DNA of 64,000 nucleotides from assembly GCF_001704415.2 (NCBI RefSeq), contig NC_030824.1, positions 32,421,022-32,485,021 on the forward strand. Direction: 5' to 3'. The notes under the pieces are model-generated. The model was not told where the DNA came from. It did not search any database and worked only from the letters and a program-made list of their open reading frames with translations. Within the stretch, counting starts at the first letter, position 1; every line of letters starts with the position of its first letter. The stretch is from Capra hircus. Lineage: Eukaryota > Chordata > Mammalia > Artiodactyla > Bovidae. Of this stretch, positions 1-11,567 are shown one piece after another. A program made the translations under genes and the position numbers.

Positions 1-303
1 AACTGGGAATATAACTGCCATATGACCCAGAAATCTTGCTGCTAGACATACACTACAAGAAAACCAAAACTGAAAGAGACACTTGTACCTCAACGTTCAT
101 TGAAGCACTATTTACAGTAGCTAGGACATGGAAGTAACCTAGATATCCTTCAGCAGATGAATGGATAAGGAAATCGTGGTGCATACACACAATGGAACAT
201 GATTCAGCTATAAAAAGGAACATATTTGAGTCAGTTCTAATGAGGTAGATGAACCTGGAGCCTAATATTCAGAATGAAGTAAGTCAGGAAGAGAAAGACA
301 AAT
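1..303 (+). mobile_element. L1 fragment, 3' end of ORF2 (cut by window start)
   Basis: The sequence matches, with substitutions, the last ~300 bp of L1 ORF2 as seen in the two full-length L1s of this window (compare 25680-25975): the same run from the AAACTGCCATATGACCCAG-like stretch through the segment coding for YTMEYYSA. Several in-frame changes break it. It stops abruptly where BovB begins, and an L1 3' tail resumes at about 2691, so BovB probably interrupted this L1 with loss of some L1 3'UTR. Confidence 0.85.
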
Positions 304-483
304 CAGTTCAGTTCAGTCGCTCAGTCATGTACAATGCTTTGTGACCCCATGGATTGTAGCACACCAGGCTTTTCTATCACCAACTCCTGGAGCTTGCTCG
401 AACTCATGTCTATTGAATTGGTGATGCCATCCAACCATCTAATCTTCTGTTGTCTCCATCTCCTCCTGCCTTCAATCTTTCCC

Positions 484-516
484 AGCATCAGGTTTTTTTT
501 TTTTTTTTTTTTTTTC
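484..516. repeat. poly-T tract in BovB 3'UTR
   Basis: A T homopolymer of more than 20 bases starts at about 493, replacing the usual short TTTTCC of the BovB 3' region. It is a likely length-polymorphic site. Confidence 0.9.
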
Positions 517-1370
517 CAGTGAGTCAATTCTTTGCATTAGGTGGCAAAATATTGGAGCTTCAGCTTCAGCATCAGTCCTTCCAAAGAATATTCAGGACTG
601 ATTTCCTTTAGGACTGACTAGTTTGATCTCCTTTCAGTGCAAGGGACTCTCAAGAGCCTCCTCCAACATCACAGTTCAAAAAAGATAAGTTCCTTGGTGC
701 AAAAGTTTCTCTACAGTCCAACTCTCACATCCAAACATGACTATTGGAAAAACCAGAGCTTTGACTAGAAGGACCTTTGTTGGCAAAGTAATGTCTCTGC
801 TTCTTAATGCACTGTCTATTTCGGTCATAGCTTTTCTTCCAAGGAGCAAACATCTTTGAATTTTATGGCTACAGTCACCATCTCTAGTGATTTTGGAGCC
901 CCCTCAAATAAAGTTTCTCACTGTTTCCATTGTTTCTCCATCTATTTGCCATGGAGTGATGGGAGCAGATGCCATGATCTTAGTTTTTTGAATGTTGAGT
1001 TTTAAGCCAGGTTTTTCATGATCCCTTTTCACTTTCATCAAGAGGCTTTTTAGGTTCTCTTCACTTTCTGTCGTAAGGGTGGTGTCATCTGCATATCTGA
1101 GGCTATTGATATTTTTTCAGGCAATCTTTATTCCAGCTTTTGCTTAATCCAGTCCTGCATCTCAGGTGATGTACTCTGCATATAAGTTAAATAAGCAGGA
1201 TGAAAATATAAAACCTTGACATACTCCTTTCCCAGTTTGGAGCCAGTCTGTTCTATGTCCAGTTCTAACTGTTGCTTCTTGACCTGCATACAGATTTCTC
1301 AGGAGGCAGGTAAGGTGGTAAATTCTTTTGAAGAATTTCCCACAGTTTATTGTGATCTATACAGTCAAAG

Positions 1371-1634
1371 TGGAGAAGGCAATGGCAACCCACTCTAGTA
1401 CTCTTACCTGGAAAATCCCATGGACGGAGGAGCCTGGTGGGCTGCAGTCCATGGGGTCGCTAGGAGTTGGACACAACTGAGCAACTTCATTTTCACTTTT
1501 CACTTTCATGCATTGGAGAAGGAAATTGCAACCCATTCCAGTGTTCTTGCCTGGAGAATCCCAGGGACGGGGGAGCCTGGTGAGCTGCCATGTATGGGGT
1601 CGCACAGAGTCGGACACGACTGAAGTGACTTAGC
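1371..1634 (+). mobile_element. Bov-A2 SINE inserted in BovB
   Basis: Dimeric Bov-A type SINE. Two related units each contain the GGAGAAGG...CACTCCAGT...TTGCCTGGA core and end in GGACACGACTGAAGTGACTTAGCA. It is flanked by identical 12-bp copies of ATACAGTCAAAG (1359-1370 and 1635-1646), so it inserted after the BovB. Confidence 0.95.
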
Positions 1635-2690
1635 ATACAGTCAAAGACTTCGGTGTAATCAATAAGGCAGAAGTAGATATTTTTCTGGAACTCTCTTGCT
1701 TTTTTGATGATCCAATGGATGTTGGCAATTTGATCTCTGGTTCCTCTGGCTTTTCTAAATCCAGCTTGAACATCTGAAAGTTTTCAGTTCATGTACTGGA
1801 GAATTTTGAGCATTGCTTTGCTAGCATGTGAGATGAGTGCAATTTTGTGGTAGTTTGATCATTCTTTTGCATTGCCCTTCTTTGGGACTGGAATGAAAAC
1901 TGACTTTTTCCAGTCCTGCGGCCACTGCCGAGTTTTCCAGATATACTGGCATATTGAGTGCAGCACTTTCCAGCGTCACCTTTTAGGATTTGAAATAGCT
2001 CAACTGGAGTTCCATCTCCTCCACTAGCTTTGTTCATAGTGATGCTTCCTAAAGCCCATTTGACTTCACATTCCAGGACTTCTGGCTCTAGGTGAATGAT
2101 TATACATTGTGAATATCTAGATCATGAAGATTTTTTCATATAGTTTTTCTGTGTATTCTAGCCACCATTTCTTATTATCTTCTGCTTCTGTTAGGTTGAT
2201 GCCATTTCTCACCTTTATTGTGCCCAATTTTGCATGAAATATTCTGTTGGCATTTCTGATTTTCTTGAAGAGATCTTTAGTTTTTCCCATTCTGTTATTT
2301 TCCTCTATTTCTTTGCATTGATCACGGAGGAAGGCTCTCTTATCTCTCCTTGCTATTCTTTAGAACTCTGCATTAAAATGGGTATATCTTTCCTTTTCTC
2401 CTTTGCCTTTTGCTTCTCTTCTTTCTCAGCTATTTGTAAGGACTCCTCAGACAACGATTTTGCCTTTTTGCATTGTGGATGATCTTGATCCCTGCCTCCT
2501 GTACAATGTCACAAACCTTTGTCCATCGTTCTTCAGGCACTCCATGTATCAGATCTAAACCCTTGAACCCACTTGTCACTTCCACTTTATAATCGTAAGG
2601 GATTTGATTTAGGTCAAATGGTTTTCCCTACTAGTGGTTTTCCCTACTTTCTTCAATTTAAGGCTGAATTTGACCTTAAATTCAGGAGTT

Positions 2691-2813
2691 TAGGATGGGA
2701 TCAGGATGGGGGGGGACACATGTATACTTGTGGCTGATTCATGTTGATATGGCAAAAACCATCACAATATTGTGAAGTAATTATTCTCCGATTAAAATAA
2801 ATTAATTTTAAAA
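2691..2813 (+). mobile_element. L1 3' terminus
   Basis: Contains the ruminant L1 3' end pattern: a G-rich tract, TGGCTGATTCATGTTGATAT, then CAATATTGTGAAGTAATTATTC, then an A-rich tail. It is probably the continuation of the L1 broken at 303. Confidence 0.7.
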
Positions 2814-2948
2814 AGAAATGTACAAATTTTAATAAATATTTTTTCCTGGACGTGTATTTCATCCTTTTATCATTATTTCTTTTCTCTTCTTTAATCAGTC
2901 ACTTGGTAATTTTATTTCTTGAGCCTCTTTTTCTTCCCTATTTAACTT

Positions 2949-3085
2949 TTGCTGATATTTTTTAATTAAAATTTTTACTGGAGTATAGTTGATTTACAAT
3001 GACAATCTTATGTCTCTCCATGTTGCTGCAAATGGCATTATTTCATTCTTTTTCAGCTTGAGTAATATTCCATTGTATTTGAACC
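2949..3085 (-). mobile_element. Old L1 3'UTR-like fragment
   Basis: The minus strand resembles the cetartiodactyl L1 3'UTR. Plus-strand text such as TGGAGTATAGTTGATTTACAATG is typical of it. The match fades by about 3085. Confidence 0.5.
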
Positions 3086-5769
3086 GTTTTAGTAGAAAAT
3101 TTTGTGAAAAATTTTGATAGATATCAAACAGCATTAAACGGGACCACATATTTAATTGACATGGTAAAATCTCTATAGTATATACTATTTTAAGTTTTAT
3201 TCAGACTTTGAGAATATTGTCTCGGTTCTAAAAAAAGTTATAGATTAGGTATGGTCCAATTATATATACTTTTCAGATGCTAATTCTTACAATAGTAATC
3301 TTGTGCAAACTGTGAAAAAATTTCAGATAAAAACAATCACAAAATCATGTCTTTATTTTATTTCTTTAATTGTTAATTTCACATGATATACTATTACTAT
3401 ACTTTGAGATACAATTTTTTGGTATTCTTATTTCTAAGGTATCTGTCACTATTTGTACTTTTATATATCTGTGGAATTAAACCTTCTTGTCTATCTGTTA
3501 GTCAATGGATAGGAAAAAAATCTGTATAATTCAAAGTACCTGGAAAATAAAGGAAGTTTTTTTGGTGTGATAGGACATCAACATGCTTTCTATCAGGGTA
3601 GGCTTTCACCATGATTGACAATGCTGAATAAAAGCAAGAATAAAATGCTTCTGTGAGGGGAAAAAAAAAAAAAAGGACCCTGTTCTCAAGTCCTCTGCGT
3701 TCATTCCTCTCTGCCCCTCCCCTCTCTCTAAAATGTCTCACTGACTAAAGGTTAGTATCAGTGGATTCCTAGGTCTATTCTAGTTAAACCAAATGGGATG
3801 ATATGCAGGAGCCAGCTTTTATTTACTCAAAAGAGCCAATTGCAAAATTTCAGGAATTTTGAGAGCCCCTGACACCATGCTAGTAGTTTGAAGATGGATC
3901 ATACCAGGAATATTTATAGCACAGAAATCAGCAATCACCTCACACCATGGCTCTCCTCCCCCTCCCTAGTGGGTCACTCAGCACTTATAAGGACATCACT
4001 GGTTATTTGTCACTGTAAAAAATGACTTCTTTAAACTCGTTGACTTCAAGATTTGACAGACCATTTTCCTGGCTATGACTTTCCCTCTCAGATGGCCATC
4101 TTCTGTGGTTGCATATCTGAATTCTTTCCCCTCTACATTCTTTAAACATGTGCATTCCTCAGAATTTTGTCTGTATCCTTTCTATTCTCACTCTCTCTCC
4201 ATGAGTAAACTTTGCACCTGCAACGTCTACAGCTAGCTTCCAACACTTTCTTAAGTTCTAAAATTTTTTAATTGCTTTCTAGAAACTCCCCTTATAGATC
4301 CTATGGGAACAGCAGTCTCACCACGAAGAAAAGTGAATTCATCCCCTACTGTCTCTTTGCCCTCCTATGCTCCTGAGCACAGTTCCCCCTTGTTCACAGG
4401 TCCTCTCCTCCTTGTTGGCTGTCCATAGTGGAAATATCACCTACAAATTCATTAACTTGCTAGACTTGACCTCTCCACTTCTATGTCTATCATCTATACT
4501 CCTTAAAATCGAGGTGTAGTGAGTTACATAAACCCCATGTGACTAAAAGTCAGGGGCACCAATATATGCTAGGTGCCTCTGGGAAAGAAAGAAGACACAT
4601 AGGAGGACGTTTGTCATCAGAGGAATTTTACATAATTTGCTTCAAGAATGAACACTGGGACAGTTTGAAGCCTGTGTTCCTGGAGAGATACATAGATGCT
4701 GAGTACAATGCTCTCATTTACATTGTTGGACTTAAGAGCCTGAGGTCTTCCATGGTCTTCAGTCAAATATCTGTGCCATGCAAAGAATCAGGCATGAGCA
4801 TCATTAGGGACCATTATTCTGCCTATCATAAGTTCCAAATCTAGAAGCTGTTGGAAAGAAAATGAAATTCCTTTTACACTCCAGAACTCTTGCCTGCTAT
4901 TGTCAAGCATCTGTTGGGGAATTTCTACAAATCCTGAAGTCAGTTTCACCATCTTGTCACTCCTGTCTGGGATGATTTCATAAGTTTGTTCTCCCCCACC
5001 ATCCTGCATTCTTGGAGTAAGATCCTTCCTCTTGAACTGACTGCATTGTGGCTGCCTTAGATGCCATCTCCTTAGATTGCTTGCTTTGGGACATAGGCTC
5101 ATCATATTGTGCCTCTCCAGCAGTTAGCCAAGTCCCCTGAGGCTTGTCAACTAGCACCTGGCCCTTCAGACTCATATAGAAGAGCTGATCAACTATGATC
5201 TTAATAAACTTCCCCCCATTCTTGTGTCCTCTCGCCTCTGTAACACTTTATACATCTTTCTTCTTTCTTCCCTTTTGTCCTTCCTTTGTTCTTTCAATTT
5301 GAAAATGATACAAAGCTAATTAGAATCTAACAAAATAAACAAAATATTTATCCTAAGCAGTGCGGTAACAGAGCTATATACTCCAGAATGAGGTTTAGGA
5401 ACAGTCTTATAGAACTAGACAAAGAACATACAAGTCATCTAATACAAATTCTTAACTGCTCTCAACTTATACACATGTGGCTTTTGTGCCTGTATTCTTC
5501 TGAAAATATTGGCCTCTGGAATGCCACATATAATAACAAATTAAAGTATTCATTTTAGCACTTTGTAAATTATTTCCCTCTCTTTCTGAAACACCATCAT
5601 CTACTTTTTGTCCTTTCAAAAATATTGTTAGAATTTTCACATCATTTTCATTGTGACCACACATAACACAGTTATCTTTCCCTTGTTTTTTTTTTTTTTT
5701 TTTTTTTTGTGGATCTTTACTCTTTCTCTTGATATGTATCTCTGCTTCCTGCCATAATCCACAGCTCCC
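3086..5769. other. No gene or clear repeat recognised
   Basis: AT-rich DNA. Short A-run at 3660-3674 and T-run at 5687-5708. The part at about 4080-4510 has the pyrimidine-rich look of L2 (TTGACCTCTCCACTT near 4467), but I would not call it firmly. Two overlapping frames of about 100 codons, plus 4539-4844 and minus 4788-5105, resemble no family I know and have no recognisable splice or promoter context. Confidence 0.5.
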
Positions 5770-6415
5770 AGTCCACACTCTTACCCCAGGAGGTTAGAGA
5801 GTTGCTTTTCAAGTCAACATCAAATTGCTGTCATACCACTCATGCCTAAAATCTTCCAAAACTTCCTATCTACCTCAGGGAAAAGGCTACAGTTTTTGAA
5901 CTGATGAGACATGTGAAATTTGCTAGACATTCTCAGTGTCTCAGTTCAGCAGCTGTACACACCCCCTTCATTGAAAGCAGCTCTGTGGTGCCTTTGCTGT
6001 TCTTTAAACACTCCACCTATCCTCTTGTCACGCCACTGCTGCTCCCTTTGCCTTGAAATTTTGTCCTTTGGTCCATTTTCCCATTTTGTCCATTGGACTT
6101 ATCTCTTAATCTCCATCAGGTTTCTGCTCTAAAGTCACACTGATAGAGGCTCTCTCTGAGTGTTCTATTTTAAATAAATCTTCCTCCTTGATCACACATT
6201 TCCTGTCCTCACTCTTTTTTGAAGAGGATCTAGGTCCTTGATCATCTTCTGTCCTCCAGTTTGTTTATTTAGATTGTAAACTTTCCTCACCATAAATTTA
6301 ATAAACTTAATGAGAGTATAAATTATCTTCCATTCAGTGTCACCAGAGGCCAGAAAATCAGCCTATGCATGAGAGGCGCTCTATAAACATATTTTTAATG
6401 AATAAAGAAATGGGA
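5770..6415 (+). mobile_element. L2 LINE, 3' portion
   Basis: Degenerate match along the L2 3' half. GCCACTGCTGCTCCCTTTGC is followed by a CTCCATCAGGTTTCTGCTC motif, an AATAAATCTTCC stretch, and the L2-like 3' end ...CTCTATAAACATATTTTTAATGAATAAA. The order of segments agrees with L2. Confidence 0.65.
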
Positions 6416-6442
6416 AGCTTTCTATCTGTTCGGTTTTTTCTC

Positions 6443-6640
6443 AGTATCAGTTCAGTTCAGTTGCTCAATCATGTCTGACTCTTTGTGATCCCATGGACCA
6501 CAGCATGCCAGGCCTCCCTGTCCATCACCAACTCCCAGATTTTACCCAAACTCATGTTCATTCAGTTGGTGATGCCATCCAACCATCTCACCCTCTGTCA
6601 TCCCTTTCTCCTCCTGCCTTCAATTTTTCCCAGCATCAGG
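6443..6640 (-). mobile_element. BovB 3' end fragment
   Basis: The 3'-terminal ~200 bp of BovB on the minus strand. It starts with TCAGTTCAGTTCAGTTGCTC and ends at CCCAGCATCAGGATC. Strongly 5'-truncated. Confidence 0.9.
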
Positions 6641-7199
6641 ATCACCATCATCCTTTCCCACCAGGGAATCCTCTCTGTCTTTTCCCTGGCCATTTCCTTG
6701 GATTCCAAGCTGTGGGCTTTTCCTTTATTCATTGCTTCTCCTCTGTGTCTCCCCCCCCCCCCCCAATCTATTCCCAGATGCAAGGGCATCTTAACTGCTT
6801 TTTCTCTTACTTTAGCCTCAGGACCTGCATATGTCTTTCACACCACTGACACGGAATTCGTTCCAAAACAGTAATATTTTAAAATCATTCCGTTTAAATC
6901 ACTTGCATTGATTCCTATTCCTTATGTGAAAAAATGCACACAACTTATTCTCCCATTTAAACTGTCTTCTGCAGTGTGGATGATTAAAAACTTTCCAGGC
7001 TCATGTAATCCCCCAGTTTATTTGATACCAACATGGAATTCCAAATTCATGCTTTGATATAAATGACCTCAACATTTCTACATAATTTGAGAAGAAACAT
7101 TTTTGACTATAACAAAACTGGATGTTTTTGTAAGAAAAATAATCTTTACAATTTAGTAAAGAATATCAAGTTTTCTATATCTTCAATTGTGTGCCCATG
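6641..7199. other. Unassigned sequence with a C14 tract
   Basis: A run of 14 C at 6751-6764 lies in a pyrimidine-rich stretch. Nothing else recognised. The plus frame that runs through it from 6485 begins in BovB and is not a gene. Confidence 0.6.
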
Positions 7200-7211
7200 T
7201 TATCACACTAT

Positions 7212-7549
7212 GTCCCTTGGACTGCAAGGAGATCCAACCAGTCCATCCTAAAAGAGATCAGTTCTGGGTATTCATTAGAAGGACTGATGTTGAAGCTGAT
7301 ACTCCAGTATTTTGACCATTGGATGCAAAGAGCTGACTCATTTGAAAAAAGTCTGAAGTTGGAAAAGATTGAAGGCTGGAGGAGAAGGGGACGACAGAGG
7401 ATGAGATGGTTGGATGGCATCATCGACTCAATGGACATGAGTTTGGATAAACTCCAGGAGTTGGTGATGGACAGAGAGACCTGGCATGCTATGGTTCATG
7501 GAGTCGCAAAGACTCAGACATGACTGAGCAACTGAGCTGAACTGAACTT
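7212..7549 (+). mobile_element. BovB 3' fragment with 12-bp TSD
   Basis: Plus-strand BovB 3' end, from GGACTGCAAGGAGATCCAAC to the terminal GAGCTGAACTGAAC. It is flanked by identical TTATCACACTAT copies at 7200-7211 and 7550-7561. This is a complete 5'-truncated insertion. Confidence 0.95.
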
Positions 7550-7561
7550 TTATCACACTAT

Positions 7562-8360
7562 ACTGAAAGCTACCATTTGTGTGTGAGTGTATGTGTGTGT
7601 GTTATTTCAAACTGTGGATAAATTCTCATTAAGAACCATTTCTTGTGATACATTCTCAATACTCATCATGGTATGTTGCATATAAAATTAACCCTATGAA
7701 TAAGCAAGTGCTATATAAAAATCTATCACACCATGTCTTATTTTGATGTATTTAGAGGCTATGGAATTCATGAACTATCAATTAATTATAACAACATAGT
7801 CTTGTTATATATTGTGGCACAAGCTAGTGTTCTCATATAATTACAGTATACTTCCTCTTGAGTACAATTTATTTGTTCTGAGTATGTTCACAGATCTCAT
7901 TTATTTGATGAATTTTATAATTATTCCATAAGACAGAGACCAAGTGCTTTAAAAATATATACAGTAATTTTTAAATTACATATTCATGTTACAAAGTAAT
8001 AAACGTACATACAAAATCTCAAAAGCAACTGTATTTCTATCATCAGAGATATTAAATATTAATATCTGTATTGTATATTTTCCAGTTGCATTTCTAGGCA
8101 TACTTTTACATTTGCACCAAAGCAATCATAAAGTAAAATATATTATAACTTGCTTTAAAAGTCACTGTCTCAAATATTATCTCATATGGTTAAATGTTCT
8201 TTTGTACAAGATTTTTTAATGTCTACATAAAATACAATAGCATGATTAAATGCATTAAGAATACTCAGGATCTGAACAAACTGGTTGTAGTTTTTATGGA
8301 TATCTTTTAAATTATTTATTGCTTTTGAAAGAATACAATTGCATTTTCTATTTTGCTTCT
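7562..8360. other. AT-rich unassigned DNA
   Basis: No recognisable repeat or gene. A short TG-rich patch at 7579-7601. Confidence 0.6.
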
Positions 8361-8940
8361 GGACTTCCCCAGTGGCTCAGACAGTAAGTTCAGTTCAGTT
8401 CAGTTGCTCAGTAGTGTCTGACTCTTTGTGACCCCATGAATCGCAGCATGCCAGGCCTCCCTGTCCATCACCAACTCCCGGAGTTCACCCAAACCCACAT
8501 CCTTCGAGTTGGTGATGCCACCCAGCCATCTCATCCTCTGTCGTCCCCTTTTCCTTTTGCCCCCAATCCCTCCCAGCATCAGAGTTTTTCCAGTGAGTCA
8601 ACTCTTCACATGAGGTGGCCAAAGTACTGGAGTTTCAGCTTTAGCATCATTCCTTCCAAAGAACACCCAGGGCTGATTTGATTTAGAATGGACTGGTTGG
8701 ATCCCCTTGCAGTTCAAGGGGCTCTCAAGAGTCTTCTCCAACACCACAGTTCAAAAGCATCAATTCTTTGGGGCTCAGCTTTCTTCACAGTCCAACTCTC
8801 ACATCCACAGATGACTACTGGAAAAACCATAGCCTTGACTAAATGGACCTTTGTTGGCAAAGTAATGGCTCTACTTTTTAATATGCTTTCTAGGTTGGTC
8901 ATAACTTTTCTTCCAAGACAGTAAAGTGTCTGCCTATAAT
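8361..8940 (+). mobile_element. Bov-tA SINE fragment split by BovB
   Basis: The SINE head GGACTTCCCCAGTGGCTCAG (8361-8380) runs into AGACAGTAA (8379-8387). BovB follows. AGACAGTAA recurs at 8916-8924 and the SINE text resumes with AGTGTCTGCCTATAAT. The SINE therefore existed first, and the BovB made a 9-bp TSD inside it. Confidence 0.85.
8388..8915 (-). mobile_element. BovB fragment inserted into Bov-tA
   Basis: The 3' ~530 bp of BovB on the minus strand, from the (TTCAG)n terminus to the segment reading TTTGTTGGCAAAGTAATGGC and TTGGTCATAAC. Flanked by AGACAGTAA duplications. Confidence 0.92.
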
Positions 8941-9057
8941 TATGTTAGTTAATAATATTTGTATAGTTTAAATAAACCTTGATTTTTCCATAGTTTCCTC
9001 ATTATTCAGTGGTATGCATGTGGGTATTATATATATATTTTTAGTTCACATAAGTAT

Positions 9058-9195
9058 TAGAAGTATATATATATATACACACACACACATATATATGTGT
9101 GTGTATATGTATATACATACACACATATATATACTTCTAATTCTTATGTGAAGTATAAGTATATATGTACACATATGTACTCACACACACATACA
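9058..9195. repeat. Compound TA/CA microsatellite
   Basis: Interrupted runs of (TA), (CA) and (TG): about 9065-9135, then ACATATGTACTCACACACACATAC up to the SINE. A nearly self-complementary patch, GAAGTATATATA near 9060 against TATATATACTTC near 9126, could form a small hairpin. Confidence 0.85.
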
Positions 9196-9198
9196 CAC

Positions 9199-9411
9199 AT
9201 GGGCTTCCCTGGTGGCTCAGACAGTAAAGAATCTGCTTGTAGTGAAGGAGACATGGGTTTGATCCATGGGTTGGGAAGATATCCTGGAGAGGAAAGGAAT
9301 GGCTTTCCACTCCAGTATTCTTGCCTGGAGAATTCCATGGACAGAAGAGCCTCGTGGGCTACAGTCCATTGGATTGCAAAAAGTTGGACACGACTGAGCA
9401 ACTAACATTTT
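9199..9411 (+). mobile_element. Bov-tA SINE
   Basis: Starts GGGCTTCCCTGGTGGCTCAG and ends GGACACGACTGAGCAACTAA. The A/B-box-like tRNA-derived head and BovB-like tail are both visible. It landed in the TA/CA microsatellite, which continues after it. Confidence 0.95.
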
Positions 9412-9648
9412 CACTTACATATACATACATATATGCATACATATGTGTAGTCTTTAACCCATATGAGATTGCAATGATTCTGAAAATATAAACAAAACAT
9501 ATTCATAATATGAAAGGGCAGTACAGGACCACTGAGAGTGAAGTATCCAGTGTGTGAGTAACATAGGAAATTCTCTAAGCATTCGAGCTGAGAAGGAGAC
9601 ACCACTGTTTGTTACAACAGTAAAGACAAATTTTGGGAAGAACATACT

Positions 9649-9747
9649 GTGATAGGGAAGAACAAATCTGACCCCATATTATATTTGTTCCATTTATTTT
9701 AACCTTTGTGCTCTGTTGTCTGTTGTTAGTTATGAAAGAAACCCCTA
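9649..9747 (+). mobile_element. ERV LTR 5' fragment
   Basis: Begins TGTGATAGGGAAGAACAAAT and continues CCATTTATTTTAACCTTTGTG, matching the start of the LTR at 28223. It stops at a (TG)n tract (9757-9774). Confidence 0.7.
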
Positions 9748-9779
9748 GATAGTGTATGTGTGTGTGTGTGTGTGGGGGG

Positions 9780-10440
9780 TGCTCCAGTTAGCTCAGGTCC
9801 TTTAGGTCTCAGTACAGAAAGAATTCAGTTAGAGGCAGAGTGATAGATAACTGATTTATTAAAATAGGATGCTTAAAAGTCAGTGAGCAAGAGGCTACTG
9901 GCCCAAGAATTTACTGGGTTACAGTTTTATAATCAAAGGAAAAGTGGGGAAGGGGAGAAGACCACATTCTTCCTCACTCTTAAGTAGACATCGGGCTTCC
10001 ATCACCAGATCCTCCTCCAGGTTGAGCAGGGTTTTCTTGTTCCTACATCATCAAGAGGTACTTCCATAGTACTAAGAAAAATTTATTTCAGTTCTCAGTA
10101 CAATGTGAGTCTTTCACTTTAAAATGTCACCTTTCCATAAATTATTGCTTCTTATGTGTGCAGAAACATATCCTAGAAGTAATTACCTTACTGCGCTCAC
10201 TGCAGAACAAGGACCTCATTTCACCATTGTTCTATTGTTTTGAGGCTGTGCTTGTTTCATGCTTGTGTGTTAAGCAAGCCTACTTGGTTTTGTGGTTAAG
10301 AAAAACTGTTTCTTGAGTGGTTATTAACTTACAGTTGTCTCCCAAAGCTCCCCTAAAGTTTCCTCTCTGTTAATATTCTAATGGGATTTCTGAGCTAACT
10401 ACTTACCATACTCTATCCTTATCAGTTATGCGGTTTCTGC
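9780..10440 (-). mobile_element. Probable second LTR, minus strand
   Basis: The minus strand contains an AATAAA signal (reverse complement at 9857-9863) followed by sequence ending near the (TG)n tract. The overall composition is LTR-like. I do not see a clear opposite terminus or a primer-binding site, so the borders and the family are uncertain. Confidence 0.35.
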
Positions 10441-10938
10441 ATCTTTTGTAAAAGAATGTTGCATACAGCAGCCTGAAGTATACAGAATAGGCCATTGCCA
10501 ACGCTCTGACCTTTAAAGGTATAACACTTTCCATTTATACAGAAATTTTAAAAATGTAGAATAGAGAATAAGATTTGTTTATTTGGAGGTTTATAGGAAC
10601 ACTGTGACCTGATCTATAGGGATAACTGCAAGAACAAAGGATTCCAGGACCAAGAACTTTTAAAAGTGCTTTGCTGAAACCCTTCAAGGTGCTTGAGGCT
10701 TTAGGGCTCAAGCCACCAGTATCCTTGCTTGCCCTGAAATTAACCTTTCTTTGCTCCAAACTCTGATATTTAGATTTGTTTGTCTTCACTCTACCTCCAG
10801 AACTTCAACTTGCTTTCAGTAACAACAGGACTTTGGAAGAGTCTTGAGGAGTAGTTAACACATGAATAGATGAAACGGAGAGAGTAGGTCCCTTCCATTT
10901 GCCTAGCAGTTTCACGTGTGTAGTATGTTGGTACATTT
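10441..10938. other. Unassigned sequence
   Basis: No repeat or gene recognised. The start of an LTR may lie near 10515-10530, but this is not clear. Confidence 0.4.
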
Positions 10939-11061
10939 TGTTGTTGTTTAGTCACTAAATCATGTCCCATTCTTTGCAACCCCATAGACTGCAGCACACC
11001 AGGCTTCCCTGTCCTTCACTATTTCCTGGAGTTTTCTCAAACTTATGTCTACTGAGTTGGT

Positions 11062-11211
11062 GATTCTATCCATCCATCTCATCTTCTGTTGCCTTCTGCC
11101 TTCAATTTTTCCCAGCATCAGGATCTTTTTGAGTGAGTGATTCTATCCATCCATCTCATCTTCTGTTGCCTTCTGCCTTCAATCTTTCCCAGCATCAGGG
11201 TCTTTTCCAGT
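11062..11211. repeat. 77-bp tandem duplication in BovB
   Basis: GATTCTATCCATCCATCTCA starts at 11062 and again at 11139. The two units stay almost identical through TTCCCAGCATCAGG. The second unit continues into normal BovB. Confidence 0.9.
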
Positions 11212-11441
11212 GAGTCAGCTCTTCACATTGGGTGGCCAAATTATTGAAGCTTCAGCTTCAGCATCACTCCTTTCAATGAATATTCAGGGTTGATTTCCTT
11301 TAGGACTGACTGGTTTTATTTCCTTGCAGTCCAAGGAGCTCTCAAGAGTCTTCTCCAGCACCACGATTCGACAGCATCAATTCTTTGGTATTCAAACTTC
11401 TTAATGGTTCAACTCTCATGTGTGTACATGTCTACTGGGGG

Positions 11442-11567
11442 AAATTGATAACGCATAAAGACACAGGGAAGAAAAATGTGAGATAAGAATGATAAAACTT
11501 ATATTACACAGAAGTGTGGCTTTTTCAATTAATTTGAAAAGGTCCTTTGAGAATAAGAAGCTGTATG
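11442..11567. repeat. Unidentified repeat, inverted copy of 27746-27875
   Basis: The reverse complement reads AAATAACATACAGCTTCTTA and continues CTCAAAGGACCTTTTCAAAT. It aligns along nearly its whole length with 27746-27875 at roughly 80 percent by eye. The family is unknown to me. It interrupts BovB here. Confidence 0.8.

Larger units (their letters stand above)
304..2690 (-). mobile_element. BovB LINE (RTE), 5'-truncated, split by a Bov-A2 SINE
   Basis: The left end is the BovB 3' terminus, the reverse complement of repeated CTGAACTGAACTGA. The body reads on the minus strand into BovB reverse transcriptase. The catalytic YADD box falls at about 1083-1094, in the segment coding for LRYADDTTL, and upstream RT sequence follows to about 2640. 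The frame is broken by many stops and indels. A SINE sits at 1371-1634 with a clean TSD. A short tandem duplication of TGGTTTTCCCTACT (2619-2632 and 2635-2647) lies near the 5' break. With the SINE removed the copy is about 2.1 kb, against roughly 3.2 kb for a full BovB. Confidence 0.9.

Noticed and set aside
4539..5105. Two overlapping frames of about 100 codons on opposite strands as a host gene
   Set aside because: No family similarity that I recognise, no splice or promoter context, and length compatible with chance.
6485..6874. Plus frame of 129 codons
   Set aside because: Begins in the antisense of a BovB tail and runs through a C14 tract; not a plausible gene.
9649..10440. Complete provirus between two LTR pieces
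   Set aside because: The two pieces look unrelated, are in opposite orientations and lie only a (TG)n tract apart, with no gag or pol between them.
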